Assembly (NCBI RefSeq): GCF_025370935.1
Contig: NC_133476.1
Location: 11,421,795-11,485,794, forward strand
Length of the DNA stretch: 64,000 nt
Direction: 5' to 3'
DNA from: Choristoneura fumiferana
Taxonomy: Eukaryota; Arthropoda; Insecta; Lepidoptera; Tortricidae
The notes under the pieces are model-generated. The model ran no database searches and was not told the origin of the DNA. It worked only from the letters and a program-made list of their open reading frames with translations. Position numbers and translations under genes: made by a program. Positions 37,101 through 47,202 of the stretch are shown piece by piece (the stretch's first letter is position 1; each line of letters starts with the position of its first letter).

Positions 37101-37628
37101 GTGAAGAAACATCCCGTTCCTAAGAAAAGTCGGGTCAGGAGTACTCTTAACCGACGTGTATGCATGAAAAGATTGATGAATGAAGAGGAAGCGAGAGATA
37201 TGCCAGGATCGTATCGGAGCAAGTGGAAGGACGTAGTCTCTGCCTACCCCGTTGTGAAAGAGGCGTGATTTTATGTATGTGTGTATGGATATATTAATAC
37301 TTCGTTGCCATACTAATATTATAAACTTGTGTGACGCATCTTACTTATGAATGGACCCTTGCGACCATCTATGATCTTTTAGAATATATTACGATAAAGC
37401 CCAAAATATAGGTACCTACTGCACATTAAGTCAGTGTACTTTTGATCTTTAAGCAACATGATCGGTTTACTTTCAGTTTTCACTGCGTAATGGAACCCAA
37501 TATTTTTCTTAGTAAGTCATGAATAATGATTTATTTCTTTTCAGCACATGATCAAGTACCGGTATCTACCTTTTACTCACAGCAAGCCAAAGTACAAAAC
37601 TGTGGATCCCTCAGCGAACGTAAACTGA
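28111..37628 (+). CDS. RER1: RER1, Golgi receptor returning membrane proteins to the ER (first copy)
   Basis: RER1 is a small four-span membrane protein of the cis-Golgi. It recognises polar residues in transmembrane segments and returns escaped ER proteins and unassembled subunits through COPI vesicles. Exons: 28111-28188 (ATG; MMDGNDLTSETSRKG), 28348-28452 (IYQGTLDRWTPYARGRW plus span 1), 35428-35524 (YALGIYHLNLFIAFLTPK, span 2), 36837-37063 (EEFRPFIRRLPEFKFW, spans 3 and 4), 37545-37628 (HMIKYRYLPFTHSKPKY, TGA). The total is 196 residues, the usual family length, with all splice sites canonical and phases consistent. The basic/aromatic cytosolic C-terminus follows the last span, as in the family. 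Intron 2 is about 7 kb and filled with transposons. AATAAA lies at 37790-37795. The ATG chosen is the first of two adjacent ones. Confidence 0.95.
28972..30322 (-). mobile_element. 5'-truncated Jockey-like non-LTR retroelement with target duplication
   Basis: Reverse transcriptase fragment in RER1 intron 2, read on the - strand. In order from high coordinates: PVVSKLFEKLLLQRM, then HQFGF, SAFLDIKQAFDKVWH, ILAGVPQESMLGPMLY, TYADDTAVVASHNN (catalytic YADD box), WLKKWRVNLSTTKS, ILKPIWTYGVQLWGSA, and a C-terminal tail with YKQRLERHTNRLA. Frameshifts and stops are present. The 3' end has a poly-A tail (T run at 28972-28985). The 9-base word TATACATAA lies at both ends (28963-28971 and 30323-30331), as expected after target-primed insertion. 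The 5' truncation removes ORF1 and the endonuclease. Confidence 0.9.
30640..30735. repeat. CG-rich repeat, related to 2636-2754
   Basis: Contains gcgcgagcgggccgcggcag and gcgaagtgcaagaaccgaac. The counterpart near 55290 is shortened by several bases. Confidence 0.5.
30780..30920 (+). repeat. SINE tail fragment without tRNA head
   Basis: acccatagaacaaactttgc, gggctgggtcaattggtgtg and a following TTATTATT run match the tail of the SINE at 32274-32536. Counterpart at about 55435-55570. Confidence 0.6.
31252..31683. mobile_element. Inverted-repeat element AATGAGGGCTATCG, present only in the first copy
   Basis: Ends AATGAGGGCTATCGCG and CGATAGCCCTCATT are inverted. The matching site in the second copy (about 55898-55908) reads gtacatattagtat without the element. 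Relatives at 41217-41642 and, truncated and inverted, at 47860-47967. Confidence 0.8.
32274..32536 (+). repeat. tRNA-derived SINE
   Basis: The head has an A box (tggcctagttg) and a B box (ggttcgattcc at 32328-32338) around an Arg-like gactacgaagcttgag segment. The tail contains cataacacaagctttgctaa and gggactaggtcaattggtgt. Pol III-type internal promoter; second copy at 56474-56736. Confidence 0.8.
32640..32738. repeat. Fold-back repeat fragment, 'gaagttcgtatcgtaccg' family
   Basis: cggtacgatacgaacttcg, with aatacgacagtgagagtggc, matches the MITE at 44008-44127. Counterpart 56820-56925. Confidence 0.5.
33101..33220. repeat. 60-base tandem duplication
   Basis: Two copies of attgtcaaccgactgaagga plus cttcgaatccacggtcatga, separated by A-rich spacer. 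Counterpart 57283-57402. Confidence 0.85.
33838..33892 (+). repeat. LINE-tail-like fragment 'gcccttgcccaacagtgggg'
   Basis: Resembles the 3' tails of lepidopteran non-LTR elements (gcctgtgcccagcagtggga type). Counterpart 58018-58072. Confidence 0.45.
35330..35395 (-). repeat. tRNA-like SINE head remnant
   Basis: gtttgaacccacgatcctct then gcttgagaggccataggtca is a reverse-strand tRNA-like head just before RER1 exon 3. Counterpart at 59511-59577. Confidence 0.5.
36123..36630 (-). repeat. 'agggttccg' family repeat, diverged
   Basis: cgaccaagagcgtgtcgaac near the left end, a ggggggctcaattttaatga core and a ttgtcggcatagttgctaca block. The far terminus is lost. In RER1 intron 3. Counterpart 62904-63422. 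Confidence 0.65.
37127..37275 (+). repeat. Interspersed repeat with coding remnant, in RER1 intron 4
   Basis: Same family as 12480-12620. Counterpart starts at 63922 and is cut by the window end. Confidence 0.6.
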
Positions 37629-37815
37629 CGACACTTTCAATAAACACCATTGAAGCTAGGAATATAGACAAATTTAAGTAAAAACTGTTGTACCCAATTA
37701 TTTCATGAAATACAGTTTTTATTATCTTGTTTTTTTTTTATATTTTTAATTATCAAGGATAATTTTAATCTAAGTTCTCATGTTTTATAAATAAATTATT
37801 TGTGTTTCATTACTC
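37629..37815 (+). other. 3' UTR and polyadenylation signal of RER1
   Basis: AATAAA at 37790-37795 is followed by tgtgtttcattactc, about 160 bases after the stop codon. Confidence 0.6.
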
Positions 37816-39176
37816 ATCAAATATATCGCAGTTAACTTGTTTTTTTATAATCATTAATCAGTATTTAAAATTCACACGTATCCCGCCAAATAGTTCTGCG
37901 CTCTGACATGTCCTAGCTTAGAGAAAGTTAACCTGCTAGTCATTTACAGACAGCATATATTGATTGATTGTCAAAACACTTGCCATCTTACTTTACATTA
38001 CGTAACTGGGGTGATAAAATAAGCATTGTCTCAAATCGTAATATTTCCTGCATACCTATGCCAATCAAAACCACGCAACCTGAAGCTTTCTTCATTACCT
38101 CCTGTGCTTTGTACGCAGTTTTACGCCTTGCCCTGACCTAAAAATTGAACTTCTAGCCTAAACAGTAAGTTGAAAATACTACTTACTGCATGGAGTGATG
38201 TAAAATAAAATAAATAATGAAACCGCCTAGATATGTAAAGTTGGTGTCCAATGTGTATTTATTGGTTGACCCTTCCTTTGCTTGCTCGTTTGCTTTTTCA
38301 TTGCCAGTAAGTAAAGCCATGCATCTTGATCAAGGGTATTACGGGCTAGATCCCGTTGCAAATAGGCCTATCTAAACATACAATAATGTACTCGTACATC
38401 CATGGTAGTCTTAGTATTTTATGTGCTTGTAAATGGAGCTGTAACTCTCACTGTCGGATCGGCAATATTTGCTAGGATCCTATTAAGTTTCATTTGTACA
38501 TTTATATTTAGTAAGGAACTAAGGAAATATTTTGTACTGTTTCTCCAGAGGTAATGCCGTAGCTGAATCACAAAAAAAATCGTCAATCAACTCTAAATTT
38601 AAATATATGGAGTAATTTGTGTGGTATTTAATGTGGAGTCATTATTCTTGTTTTTCATTATTTATTTGTTATATATAGAGTTTTAAAATTTTTTTGACAT
38701 ACTCGTATTGTGAGAAGAAATATATCATCAGCTAAAAAAATACTTTATTTGCTCATTCATACATTTTGTTAAGTATTTGTATGAATTAAAAACATAACCC
38801 TCCTTCGGGCAGTCGGGTAAAAATAAAAGGCATCCAGTTATACTTACATCGGATAATTTTGACTTCAATTGTTTCCATATTCAATTGTCTTTGCTGAAAA
38901 TTGAAGCTGAAATAGTGGCTGGCAGTGATTATGACGCAAAAAAGAAACAGTAAGTCGGACAACCGAAAAGTTCGTCTTTTTATATTAAAGTAAGGAATTA
39001 GGTGCGTTTTTTGTTATTTCAGCAATAAAATTAGTGTATAACTACAGTATACTCTTAATGTATTATTGAAACGTGTTTTATTAAAAGTTTTCTTCCTAAC
39101 TGGAAAATAAAATGACAGGGATCTCGCAAAGTTGATGTCGCCGACACTCACATTTTGCATAGCGCCGCTACTTTTA
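37816..39176. other. Intergenic, no recognised features
   Basis: AT-rich sequence between the RER1 3' end and the Helitron. No coding frame with family resemblance. Confidence 0.4.
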
Positions 39177-39617
39177 TCCATATATATAAAATTCAAAGTC
39201 CTGACCTGACTGACTGACTGATATATCAACGCACAGCCCAAACCGCTGAAGTTAAACGCTTGAAATTTGGCATACATATACCTTATGACATAGACAGTAC
39301 ACAAAGAAGGGATTTTGCGAAATAGGAAATAAAATGGGATTTACATTTCCACTTTAAAATGGCTGTTTCCGTAACTATAATTATAAGAGACTTCAAATTT
39401 GGGATGCAAGTAGGTAACTAACTGATAAAAACCGTTATTAGGATTTTTCGAAATTCCCACGGGATAGGGAATAAATGGGATTTATATTCTCACTTCGAAA
39501 TTACCCTATTTCCGTAACTATTATTAAGAGACTTAAAATTTGGCATGCAAGTAGCTAATACTAACAGCTAAAAACAATTTTCAGAATTTACCGACGTTCC
39601 CACGGGATAAGGCGTAC

Positions 39618-39911
39618 TTGAAAATACAAACTGAAATATAGATGCACAGAAAAAACAGAAAAATAAGACCATCACTGGGAATCGAACCCAGGTCCTCGGT
39701 AATCCGTACCGCGTGCTATACCGCTACACCACTGATGGTCAAAAATAAGACCATCACTGGGAATCGAACCCAGGTCCTCAGGTCAGGTGACCATCAGTGG
39801 TGTAGCGGTATAGCACGCGGTACGGATTACCGAGGACCTGGGTTCGATTCCCAGTGATGGTCTTATTTTTCTGTTTTTTCTGTGCATCTATATTTCAGTT
39901 TGTATTTTCAA
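39618..39911. repeat. Perfect inverted repeat (123-base arms) built around a tRNA-like sequence
   Basis: 39618-39740 is the exact reverse complement of 39789-39911. The 48-base spacer repeats the start of the tRNA-like unit again. Each arm contains a tRNA-like segment and an A-rich tail (aaaaaacagaaaaat). As RNA it would form a near-perfect hairpin of over 120 base pairs. Confidence 0.93.
39789..39862 (+). ncRNA. tRNA-like segment (tRNA-derived, probably not a working tRNA)
   Basis: GACCATC at the start pairs fully with GATGGTC at the end. A T arm CTGGG-TTCGATT-CCCAG with B box and an A-box-like ggtgtagcggtatagc are present. The anticodon stem (CGGT/ACCG) is short, the D arm has one base too many, and the position before it is not the usual T. 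I take it as tRNA-derived, SINE-like material. The opposite-strand twin is at 39667-39740. Confidence 0.55.
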
Positions 39912-41216
39912 TTTCGGTTTTACGGGATGACCGTAAAAGTAAAAATTTGGAATTGAAATAAAAAATACAAAAAGATTCCAAAAAAACAATCTTAATAAGG
40001 CGTACTATTTTATACTAGCCAACTACCTGATTTAGAGACTTGATATTTGAAATATATATTTCTAGAGTCATAGAGGTAGGTAGGTAAAAAGGGATTTTTC
40101 GAAATTCCCACGGGATAAATAATAAATGGGATTTATTTTTTCGCTTCAAAGCGGCCTTAACTCCGGAATTATAAATATGAGACCTCAAATTTGGCATGCA
40201 CGTAGGTAACACTTACAGTTTGTTTCAATATTTCGCAAAATTCCCACGGGATTAAACGTTTAAAGAGGATTTTTTAAACTAATTGAATCATAAAACGCAC
40301 AGGCTTATGTGAATCTGGTGACAATACAATAATCTGGCAGTGACATCCAGGTAGTCCGGCCAGATCGTCTCCGCATGAACGAACTCCTCAAAAGTTAATG
40401 GCACTCACAAGAAGTTTTGCAAGATTATTCAATTTCTTTCAATGACAATTCATATGATAGACACCACCTGATGCTATAGCCAAGGTCGTCTGCTCATGAG
40501 GGAACCCCTCATAGCTCTGATACGTAATTTTACAGTCATGTACCTACGTTCAGCTTTGATGATACACACGACTTAAATTATAAAGAAAAAAAAAACAGTG
40601 TAGCTTTCTTTAGTTAGTATTTACTAATTCGTATCTCGCGGGAGGCACATCGGTCTGGTCAGTCACCAAAGACGTTGTGCACAGGCGTCACGCCAAAATT
40701 CGCCTGGAACAGACGCGTAGGCCTGATGATCTCGCGAGAATTATCTAATAACTATCGTGTACGAAGTTGCGGTCAAAAGAAACACGTAGGCACTTTTACG
40801 TTTTTGCGAAATTCTACTCCTGAATATGTGAAACAGCTGGAGTTTAAAGTTGGTATGAATTATGTTTATGTAGGTTGATTTTTTTATTCGAAAATTTGCA
40901 CCATCTGTGCAACGTCTGTCTGTATTTGTATAGGTAATCCTCCGAAAAATCAATCAAAACACGAAAAAAAGATTCGTAGAAATTAAATCTATGTTACCCC
41001 AAATTTAACGCGAATGAAGCCACGGGCAAAAGCTAGTTTTTACATAAAACTCCACCGTTAACAATTTATGTTCAATCCAACATGATCCAACTTGCCCTTC
41101 TATTTGCTGAAATATTTCGTTTTAATTTTACCTATGTTTTTTTTTTTTTTGCATTAGAAAGAAGTTAAGCGATCTTGACGTGTCACATAATAATGCATGA
41201 AAAATAAGGAAGTCAA

Positions 41217-41642
41217 CAATGAGGGCTATCGCGTATGAATTCGCCACTAGAGGCACTAGTGTAGCGTGAGGTCTACGAAATGTCAAATCTCATAGTTTTT
41301 GGGTGAGCTACGCGGGTTTATTTATAACTAGAATAATTTTGTGAATATTTTGCAATATCTGAAATTGATTATGGCAAATATGCGTTCCGGGGCAATGAAT
41401 GTCTGTGTTTTGAGACAGTTTTGTCTGTCGGAAATCTTTGTCCTCCCTTTTTTCCGAACAAAACGGGGACTATGCAACACTGGCATGCTCGATGTTTTTA
41501 TGGTACGGTTTTAAGGTGTGTTAAATATGATTTTAATCTAAACTTTGTTTTCACGCCTGTAATAACAGACCTTGAAAGCCATACTTAAAAACCTCACGCA
41601 ACAGTGCGCCATCTAGTGAGACAAAAAACGATAGCCCTCATT
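41217..41642. mobile_element. Inverted-repeat element AATGAGGGCTATCG, second location
   Basis: Both ends intact (aatgagggctatcgcg and cgatagccctcatt). Similar to 31252-31683 throughout. Confidence 0.75.
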
Positions 41643-41652
41643 GCGCCTCATT

Positions 41653-41786
41653 GATGTTTCAGGTGACCAGAGGGCTGGCAGCTATTTTGGGCAAAGGATA
41701 GCCTTGCGATACAACGCGGGAATGCTGCCAGCCTTCTGGGCACAATGAACAGCGACGGTGATCTAGGAGGGATTTTTTATTTATAG
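41653..41786 (+). pseudogene. C-terminal remnant of a retroelement protein
   Basis: Reads DVSGDQRAGSYFGQRIAL, then, one base out of frame, IQRGNAASLLGTMNSD and GGIFYL with a stop at 41784. The QR(I/L)xxAIQRGNAA block is a recurrent C-terminus of invertebrate retroelement proteins. A relative on the other strand is at 45062-45256. Confidence 0.6.
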
Positions 41787-41935
41787 GTTAGGTTAGCATA
41801 TATATTTTTTGTACAGTCATATTTTTAAATGTTTAATGTAGCTATTGTGTTTTAAAAGTAATTATAAAATAAACAATGTCATTAGCAAGGACATATATCG
41901 TTTATGTACATGCTTTTGGTATAGTTACTGTTTTT

Positions 41936-42575
41936 AGGGTTCCGGAGCCAAAATAGCAAAAACGGAACCCTTATAGTTTCGCCATGTCTGTCTGTCTGTC
42001 TGTCCGTCCGTCCGCGGCTTTGCTCAGGGACGATCAATGCTAGAAAGTTGTAATTTTGCACAAATATATATGTAAACTATGCCGACGAAATGGTACAATA
42101 AAAAACTAAAAAAACATTTTTTTTGGGTACTTCCCATAGACGTTAAGTGAGGGTGATTTTTTTTCTCATCCAACCCTATAGTGTAGGCTATCGTTGGATA
42201 GGTCTTTTAAAATCATTATGGGTTTGCTTAGACAATTTTTTCGATTCAGAGATTTGTTTGCGAAATATCCAACTTTAAAGTGCAAATTTTAATTAAAATC
42301 GAGCGTTCCCCCCCCCCACCTCTAAAATCTAACCCGGTGGGTGGAAAAATTCAGGATATAAGTACCAAACTTTCAAAGAAAACTATAACGGTTAAGTTTG
42401 CTTAAGAATTATTAGTAGTTTAATAGTAAATAGCAGCCTCAGGTATAAAATATACCTCAACTATGGAAGATTCCGTATAGAATACGAAATTGTTAGAAAA
42501 ATATTACTTAATTTTTTCGTAATGGCTACGGAACCCTATTTTGGACGTGTCTGACACGCTCTTGGCCGGTTTTTT
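41936..42575 (+). repeat. 'agggttccg' family repeat, full unit
   Basis: agggttccggagccaaaata at the left, a poly-C tract at 42308-42317, and gtgtctgacacgctcttggc then cggttttt at the right. Confidence 0.8.
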
Positions 42576-42631
42576 AAAAACGTTTTTTAATAAAAAGACT
42601 CGTCAGATTGTTTACCTTATTTCTAATGCTA

Positions 42632-43251
42632 CAAAAACCGGCCATGAGCGTGTCGGACATGCCCAAAATAGGGTTCCGTAGCCATTACGAAAAAAATAAT
42701 TAATATTTTTCTAAGTTTAGGTATATTTATACCTTAGGCTTCTATTTAAGAGTAAAACTACGAATAATTCTCAAGCAAACTTAGCCGTTATAGTTTTCCT
42801 TGAAAGTTTGATATACTTACTACCATCCTGATTTTTTTTTTATTTTCCCACCCACCGGTTTAGATTTTAGAGGGCTCGATTTTAATGAAAATTTGCACTT
42901 TCAAGTTGAATATTTCGCAAAAAAATAAATGAATCGAAAAATCGTCTTAGCAAACCCCTACCTAATGGTTTTAAAAGACCTATCCAACGATACCCCACAC
43001 TAAAGGGTTGGATGAGAAAAAAAAATCACCCACACTTTACGTCTATGGGAGGTAACCTAAAAAATATTTTTTAAATTTTTTTTATTGTACCATTTTGTCG
43101 GCATAGTTTACATATATATAATATATTCGTGCAAAATCACAGCTTTCTAGCATTGATAGTCCCTAAGCAAAGCCGCGGACGGACGGACAGACAGACAGAC
43201 ATGGCGAAACTGTAAGTGTTCCGTTTTTGCCATTTTGGCTCCGGAACCCTA
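42632..43251 (-). repeat. 'agggttccg' family repeat, inverted neighbour
   Basis: caaaaaccggccatgagcgt at the left and ggctccggaaccct at the right. It lies head to head with 41936-42575 across a 56-base spacer, so the two form a giant imperfect hairpin. Confidence 0.8.
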
Positions 43252-44007
43252 AAAAAGAAGTATATCCTAAAGCGCACCAATTTATCTGAGGACTATATCC
43301 ACCCAAGCCGCACGCAGGACAATGCCTAATTATATATATATCATGCAAACCTTTCAAAAGGTAGTAAATCATTATACTATACAGGCTTTCGCCGAGGCGT
43401 AATGTTGTACTGAATTTCATTATAACCCGGTTAGTTAATGTAATTTTCAATTCTTATTGTTTTGCGTTTAAAGTCTAATTTACTTATTCAAAATCGCACG
43501 GCGTACAGCCCGTACAGCTCAGCATCAGCAGCTGCAGCCCATGCGCGGGCGCGCGGTTGAATTTATTTGAAAATCGAACTTATTCGAAAATCGAGCTTCT
43601 ATGTGATTATTGGCGCTGAATGCCTTGATCTTACACGTAGATTTTGCTTTATGCTCTAGGTACATCATAAAAAGTCAGGCAGGCTACGAGGCTACATCAT
43701 GCAAAACTGAATATGAATTTTAAATTCAAGATAAGGGAAAGGCTTATTTATTGCTTTGAAACTACTGTATTCGTGTGAAACTGGCCTGTTTCATTAACAG
43801 GAAATAGTTTTATCAAGTACGGTGTTTCCAATATCAGATAATGAAACACAACATAATGGGCAATTACTAGGTTTATTATTTTTTGTCATTGACCTCGTAA
43901 AATTTAAAGGACGCTTGGTTAATTAAATCATATTTAAAGAATATTTTTGAACATATCGGGTGATTTGCGGAAGAAGTCACACCTATAATTCCCCACGAAC
44001 CGTCACT

Positions 44008-44127
44008 GCAGGGCTACTTACTACGAAACTCAAAGTTCGTGTCGTGTGGTCCCTCTGACACATACTATTTAATACGAGAGCAAGAGGGACGGTACGATAA
44101 GAACTTCGAGTTTCGTAGTAGCCCTGC
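44008..44127. mobile_element. 120-base fold-back MITE
   Basis: Ends gcagggctacttactacgaa and (reverse complement) gcagggctactacgaaactc; inner arms pair around tactatttaatacgagagc. Confidence 0.8.
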
Positions 44128-44501
44128 TGTTCCTAGCTTTATTGCATCCATTTTGGTGCTCTGTTAACTAGTTACCCACAATTCAGATTAAGATTTAATG
44201 TATTCAAATCGATGTTTCATGTACATACGTTTTTACACCAAATAAATTTATTTTATTCTTTATCTGCCACACTCAGACTTCAAATTAATAGGTATACTTA
44301 CCTAGGTACCTACTTTAACTTAACCTCCTGAGTCCTGACATTGTTTACAACAAACTTAGTGGTTGAACTGTTTTGTTATTTTGGATATTATTTCAAAATT
44401 CTTAGAATTCTTTATTTGTACTTTATAAAGATAGAAATAAATAGTAGTAGGCAGAAATAATACTAAATTTTACAAACTATATTAGAAACTAAACTATACC
44501 T

Positions 44502-45066
44502 AAAAAACCGGCCAAGAGCGTGTCGGACACGCCCAAAATAGGGTTCCGTAGCCATTACGAAAAAAAAATAGTAGATAGATATAGGTATATTTTTATACCT
44601 TTGGCTGCTTTACTCTTGAACTAAGTACTAATCTTAGCCGTTAGCTATCTAAACTTAGCCGTTATAGTTTTCCTTGAAAGTTTGATATACTTACTACCAT
44701 TCTGAATTGTTTAGATTTTAGAGGGGGGGGGGGACGCTCGATTTTAATGAAAATTTGCACTTTAAAGTTGAATATTTTGCAAACAAATAACTGAATCGAA
44801 AAATCGTTTCAGCAAGCCCCTAATGATTTTGAAAGACCTATCTAACGATACCCTACACTACAAGGTTGAATGAGAAAAAAAATCACCCCCATTTTACGTC
44901 TATTGTACCATTTTGTCGGCTTACTTTACATACATATTCGTGCAAAATTACAGATTTCTAGCATTGATAGTCTCTGAGCAAAGCCGCGGACGGGCGGACA
45001 GACAGACAGACAGACATGGCGAAACTATAAGGGTTCCGTTTTTGCCATTTTGGCTCCGGAACCCTA
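44502..45066 (-). repeat. 'agggttccg' family repeat (nested)
   Basis: aaaaaaccggccaagagcgt to ggctccggaaccct, with a poly-G tract at 44724-44732. Confidence 0.8.
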
Positions 45067-45256
45067 AAAAGGCTCCTGCGGCATTGTGCCGAAGATGCTG
45101 GCAGCATTTCCTCGTTGAATCGCTAGGCTAATTCTTAGAGCGAGGTAGCTGCCAGCTCTTCAGTCACCGGTGGCATCTATAAGCCTCTTCGAAATCTCTT
45201 TGAAGAGGCTTTAGTGCTCCTGGGCCCCACGGACCAAGGGTCTCGACACCGAAAGG
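45062..45256 (-). pseudogene. C-terminal remnant of a retroelement protein
   Basis: The reverse strand reads FVPFGVETLGPWGPGA, then (after frameshifts) KEISKRLIDATGD and RAGSYLALRISLAIQRGNAA, SIFGTMPQEP. Same C-terminal family as 41653-41786 but a different copy. Confidence 0.6.
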
Positions 45257-45361
45257 GACGAAATACATTCTTAGTGTTAATAATTGGTCCTTTATAAAGT
45301 AGGTACGCGAGGACTCAGGAGGATAAATCTCTGTCGCCAATGAAAACTAATTAATTAGGTA

Positions 45362-45467
45362 CAGTCGAGGTCAAATATACCTTTACACTTTAGTAACTTG
45401 TCACTGTATGCCATCTGACAATTTTAAACGAAAGTTCAAACATGAAGTTTTTTTAACCTCGACACTG
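45362..45467. mobile_element. TA-flanked MITE, first of a back-to-back pair
   Basis: cagtcgaggt... and ...acctcgacactg are inverted ends; TA at 45360-45361 and 45468-45469. Confidence 0.7.
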
Positions 45468-45469
45468 TA

Positions 45470-45597
45470 CAGTCAGTAACAAAAATATACATACGTTTGA
45501 AGCGCCAATACACAGGACTTTATTGCCGCATGTACATTAAGGTCGTGTGTACATATTTTTTGCACTTTGTCTGTTTTCATGTCTTTGTTGCTGACTG
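45470..45597. mobile_element. TA-flanked MITE, second of a back-to-back pair
   Basis: cagtcagtaacaaaaatata... and ...gtctttgttgctgactg are inverted ends. It shares the TA at 45468-45469 with the preceding MITE; right TA at 45598-45599. Confidence 0.75.
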
Positions 45598-45659
45598 TAC
45601 AATGAGGTTTGTAGCTCTGTTGGATCAAAATCGATGCCCTCTCTGTTCTCAAACAACTA

Positions 45660-46310
45660 TGTTTTTTTTAAATTGCTAAGATGTGTTACAGTCCGAGGCA
45701 CGTAAGTGTAGAGGTAACCATTATAATGTGCACGTACAAGCGTACGCGTACACAGCGTACACGTGCAAGTACGAAATAAGGTATCACAGGGGATGCGCGG
45801 GGCGGCGGGACTGACAAGCGTAAGCGCTGACTGGTGTGCACAACTTTCACATGTGCAGAAATTAACGGTCAGCGCTACATTTACGTGCCGCGGGCTGTAG
45901 TTCTTTGCAATAAGGTAGACCCAACCTTGAGTATTAGGCGCTTGTCTGACCGTCGACGACGAACGAGAAGCGAATAGAGCTATAGAAACAAGATAACATT
46001 TCAACCCGTAGTCTGTTGACGCTACTTTACGAGTGTACAAATGAGGCACTCGCAGTGTAAAGTAAGTATATATAAAATGACCGCGGTTAATATACAAAAC
46101 AGTAAGTAATTAATAATATATAGACGGAATCAACGACAATACTGCGCGACCTTGAAAGTCATGCCCTCGAGTAATTTGCCAAAAGTGTAAGCAGTTCCTG
46201 GCAGTCCCGTAGAGCATTTACCCAAGACGGTCAATATAGCCACCCGAACCGGTACGGCGAGGGTGGATAGACACGTCGAGGGGAAAATACAATGGGTTTA
46301 ATGCTCGAGT
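45660..46310. other. Mixed-composition stretch with no recognised gene
   Basis: Contains repeated cgtac words (gtacaagcgtacgcgtacac). The 146-codon reverse frame at 45657-46097 has no recognisable domain and a low-complexity Thr/Cys/Arg make-up. Confidence 0.35.
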
Positions 46311-46336
46311 CTTACACTCTGCTGTCGAAGTTAAAA

Positions 46337-46628
46337 CCATGAAACTTGGCATTTAGGCGCTTAATAAGAAATAAATCGATATTTCTTTGAGCTTTTTTGA
46401 AAATTCGACCTGTGAAGGGGTGAAATAGGGGATGAAAGTTTATATGAAAGATCGTCATTGTCGAAGATAAATCGATGGTTCTCTATGAAACTTGGCATTT
46501 GGTCACGTGATAAGAGATAAATACATATTTGTTCAAGCATTTTTGAAAATTCTTCCTATGAGGGGGTGAAATAGGGGATGAAGTTTATATGGAAGATCGA
46601 CATTGTCGAAGATAAATCGATGGTCCTT
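46337..46628. repeat. Two direct repeats of about 147 bases
   Basis: Each contains atgaaacttggcattt, a gggtgaaataggggatgaa block and gtcgaagataaatcgatgg. A third, partial unit follows to about 46700. Probably part of the body of the Helitron ending at 47855. Confidence 0.7.
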
Positions 46629-47058
46629 TATGAAACTTTTGTTCAAGCGTTTTTGAAAATGTTACCTGCTAGGGGATGTTAGCAGAGGGGATGGTGCAGT
46701 GTTAGCAGAGCCTTCTAAACTCATAAGCAAAATGTACGCAATGTGGGGTCATTTTAGATGGCTTATTCACATAGACAGTCAGACATGAAAAATTATGGTT
46801 TTCAGATTTTTCTTATTTATTTTGCTATACGAGCTACCTTTATGCAAAATTCCAAGTTTCTAGGACAGTCGGAAGTACCCTATAACTTTTTCTGTTGAGG
46901 CAATTTGTATGGAAACACCTTTTGAATGACTGTAGCTTTTGATTGCCTTGACTTAGAGGTTTGATTTTTTCACAGCTTTCGGGACTATTGACCTGAGTTT
47001 AGGGTCTTAATTTCAACTCGATACCTACCTATACTCCGCGCGTTTACGAGATAAAGGG

Positions 47059-47140
47059 TCTTGACAGACAGACGGACGGACGGACAGCAAAGTAATCCTA
47101 CAAGGGTTCCATTTTTCCTTTTTAGGTACGGAACCCTAAT
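47059..47140. repeat. 'gacagacagacgg ... tacggaaccctaa' repeat end
   Basis: A second 'ggaaccctaa' repeat family, distinct from the 7320 family in its body. Confidence 0.5.
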
Positions 47141-47202
47141 AATTATTTGCTCTGGCGCTTTTCAAATTTCGACCTATTTACTTGAAAATATGGGGATGAA
47201 AG

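Larger units (their letters stand above)
39177..41036 (+). mobile_element. Non-autonomous Helitron (1.86 kb)
   Basis: 5' end TCCATATATATAAAATTCAA, preceded by A. 3' end cgggcaaaagCTAG, followed by T, with a weak hairpin (cgcgaatgaagccacgg) just before. These are the rolling-circle signatures (5'-TC, 3'-CTRR, insertion between A and T). The interior repeats blocks with cccacgggata about four times and contains the perfect fold-back at 39618-39911. No Rep/helicase is encoded. Confidence 0.75.
44324..45322. mobile_element. MITE with 'cctcctgagtcc' ends, split by nested repeats
   Basis: Left cctcctgagtcctgacattg; right ggactcaggagg at 45311-45322. The intact relative at 14440-14636 is about 200 bases. 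Here the middle is occupied by an 'agggttccg' repeat (44502-45066) and a retroelement remnant (45062-45256). Confidence 0.65.

Noticed and set aside
39667..39862. A pair of functional tRNA genes on opposite strands
   Set aside because: The acceptor and T arms fold, but the D arm length, position 8 and anticodon stem are not those of a working tRNA, and the arms form a perfect fold-back inside a Helitron.
45657..46097. 146-codon open frame on the - strand
   Set aside because: Thr/Cys/Arg-rich low-complexity product from a cgtac-repeat region, with no family resemblance.
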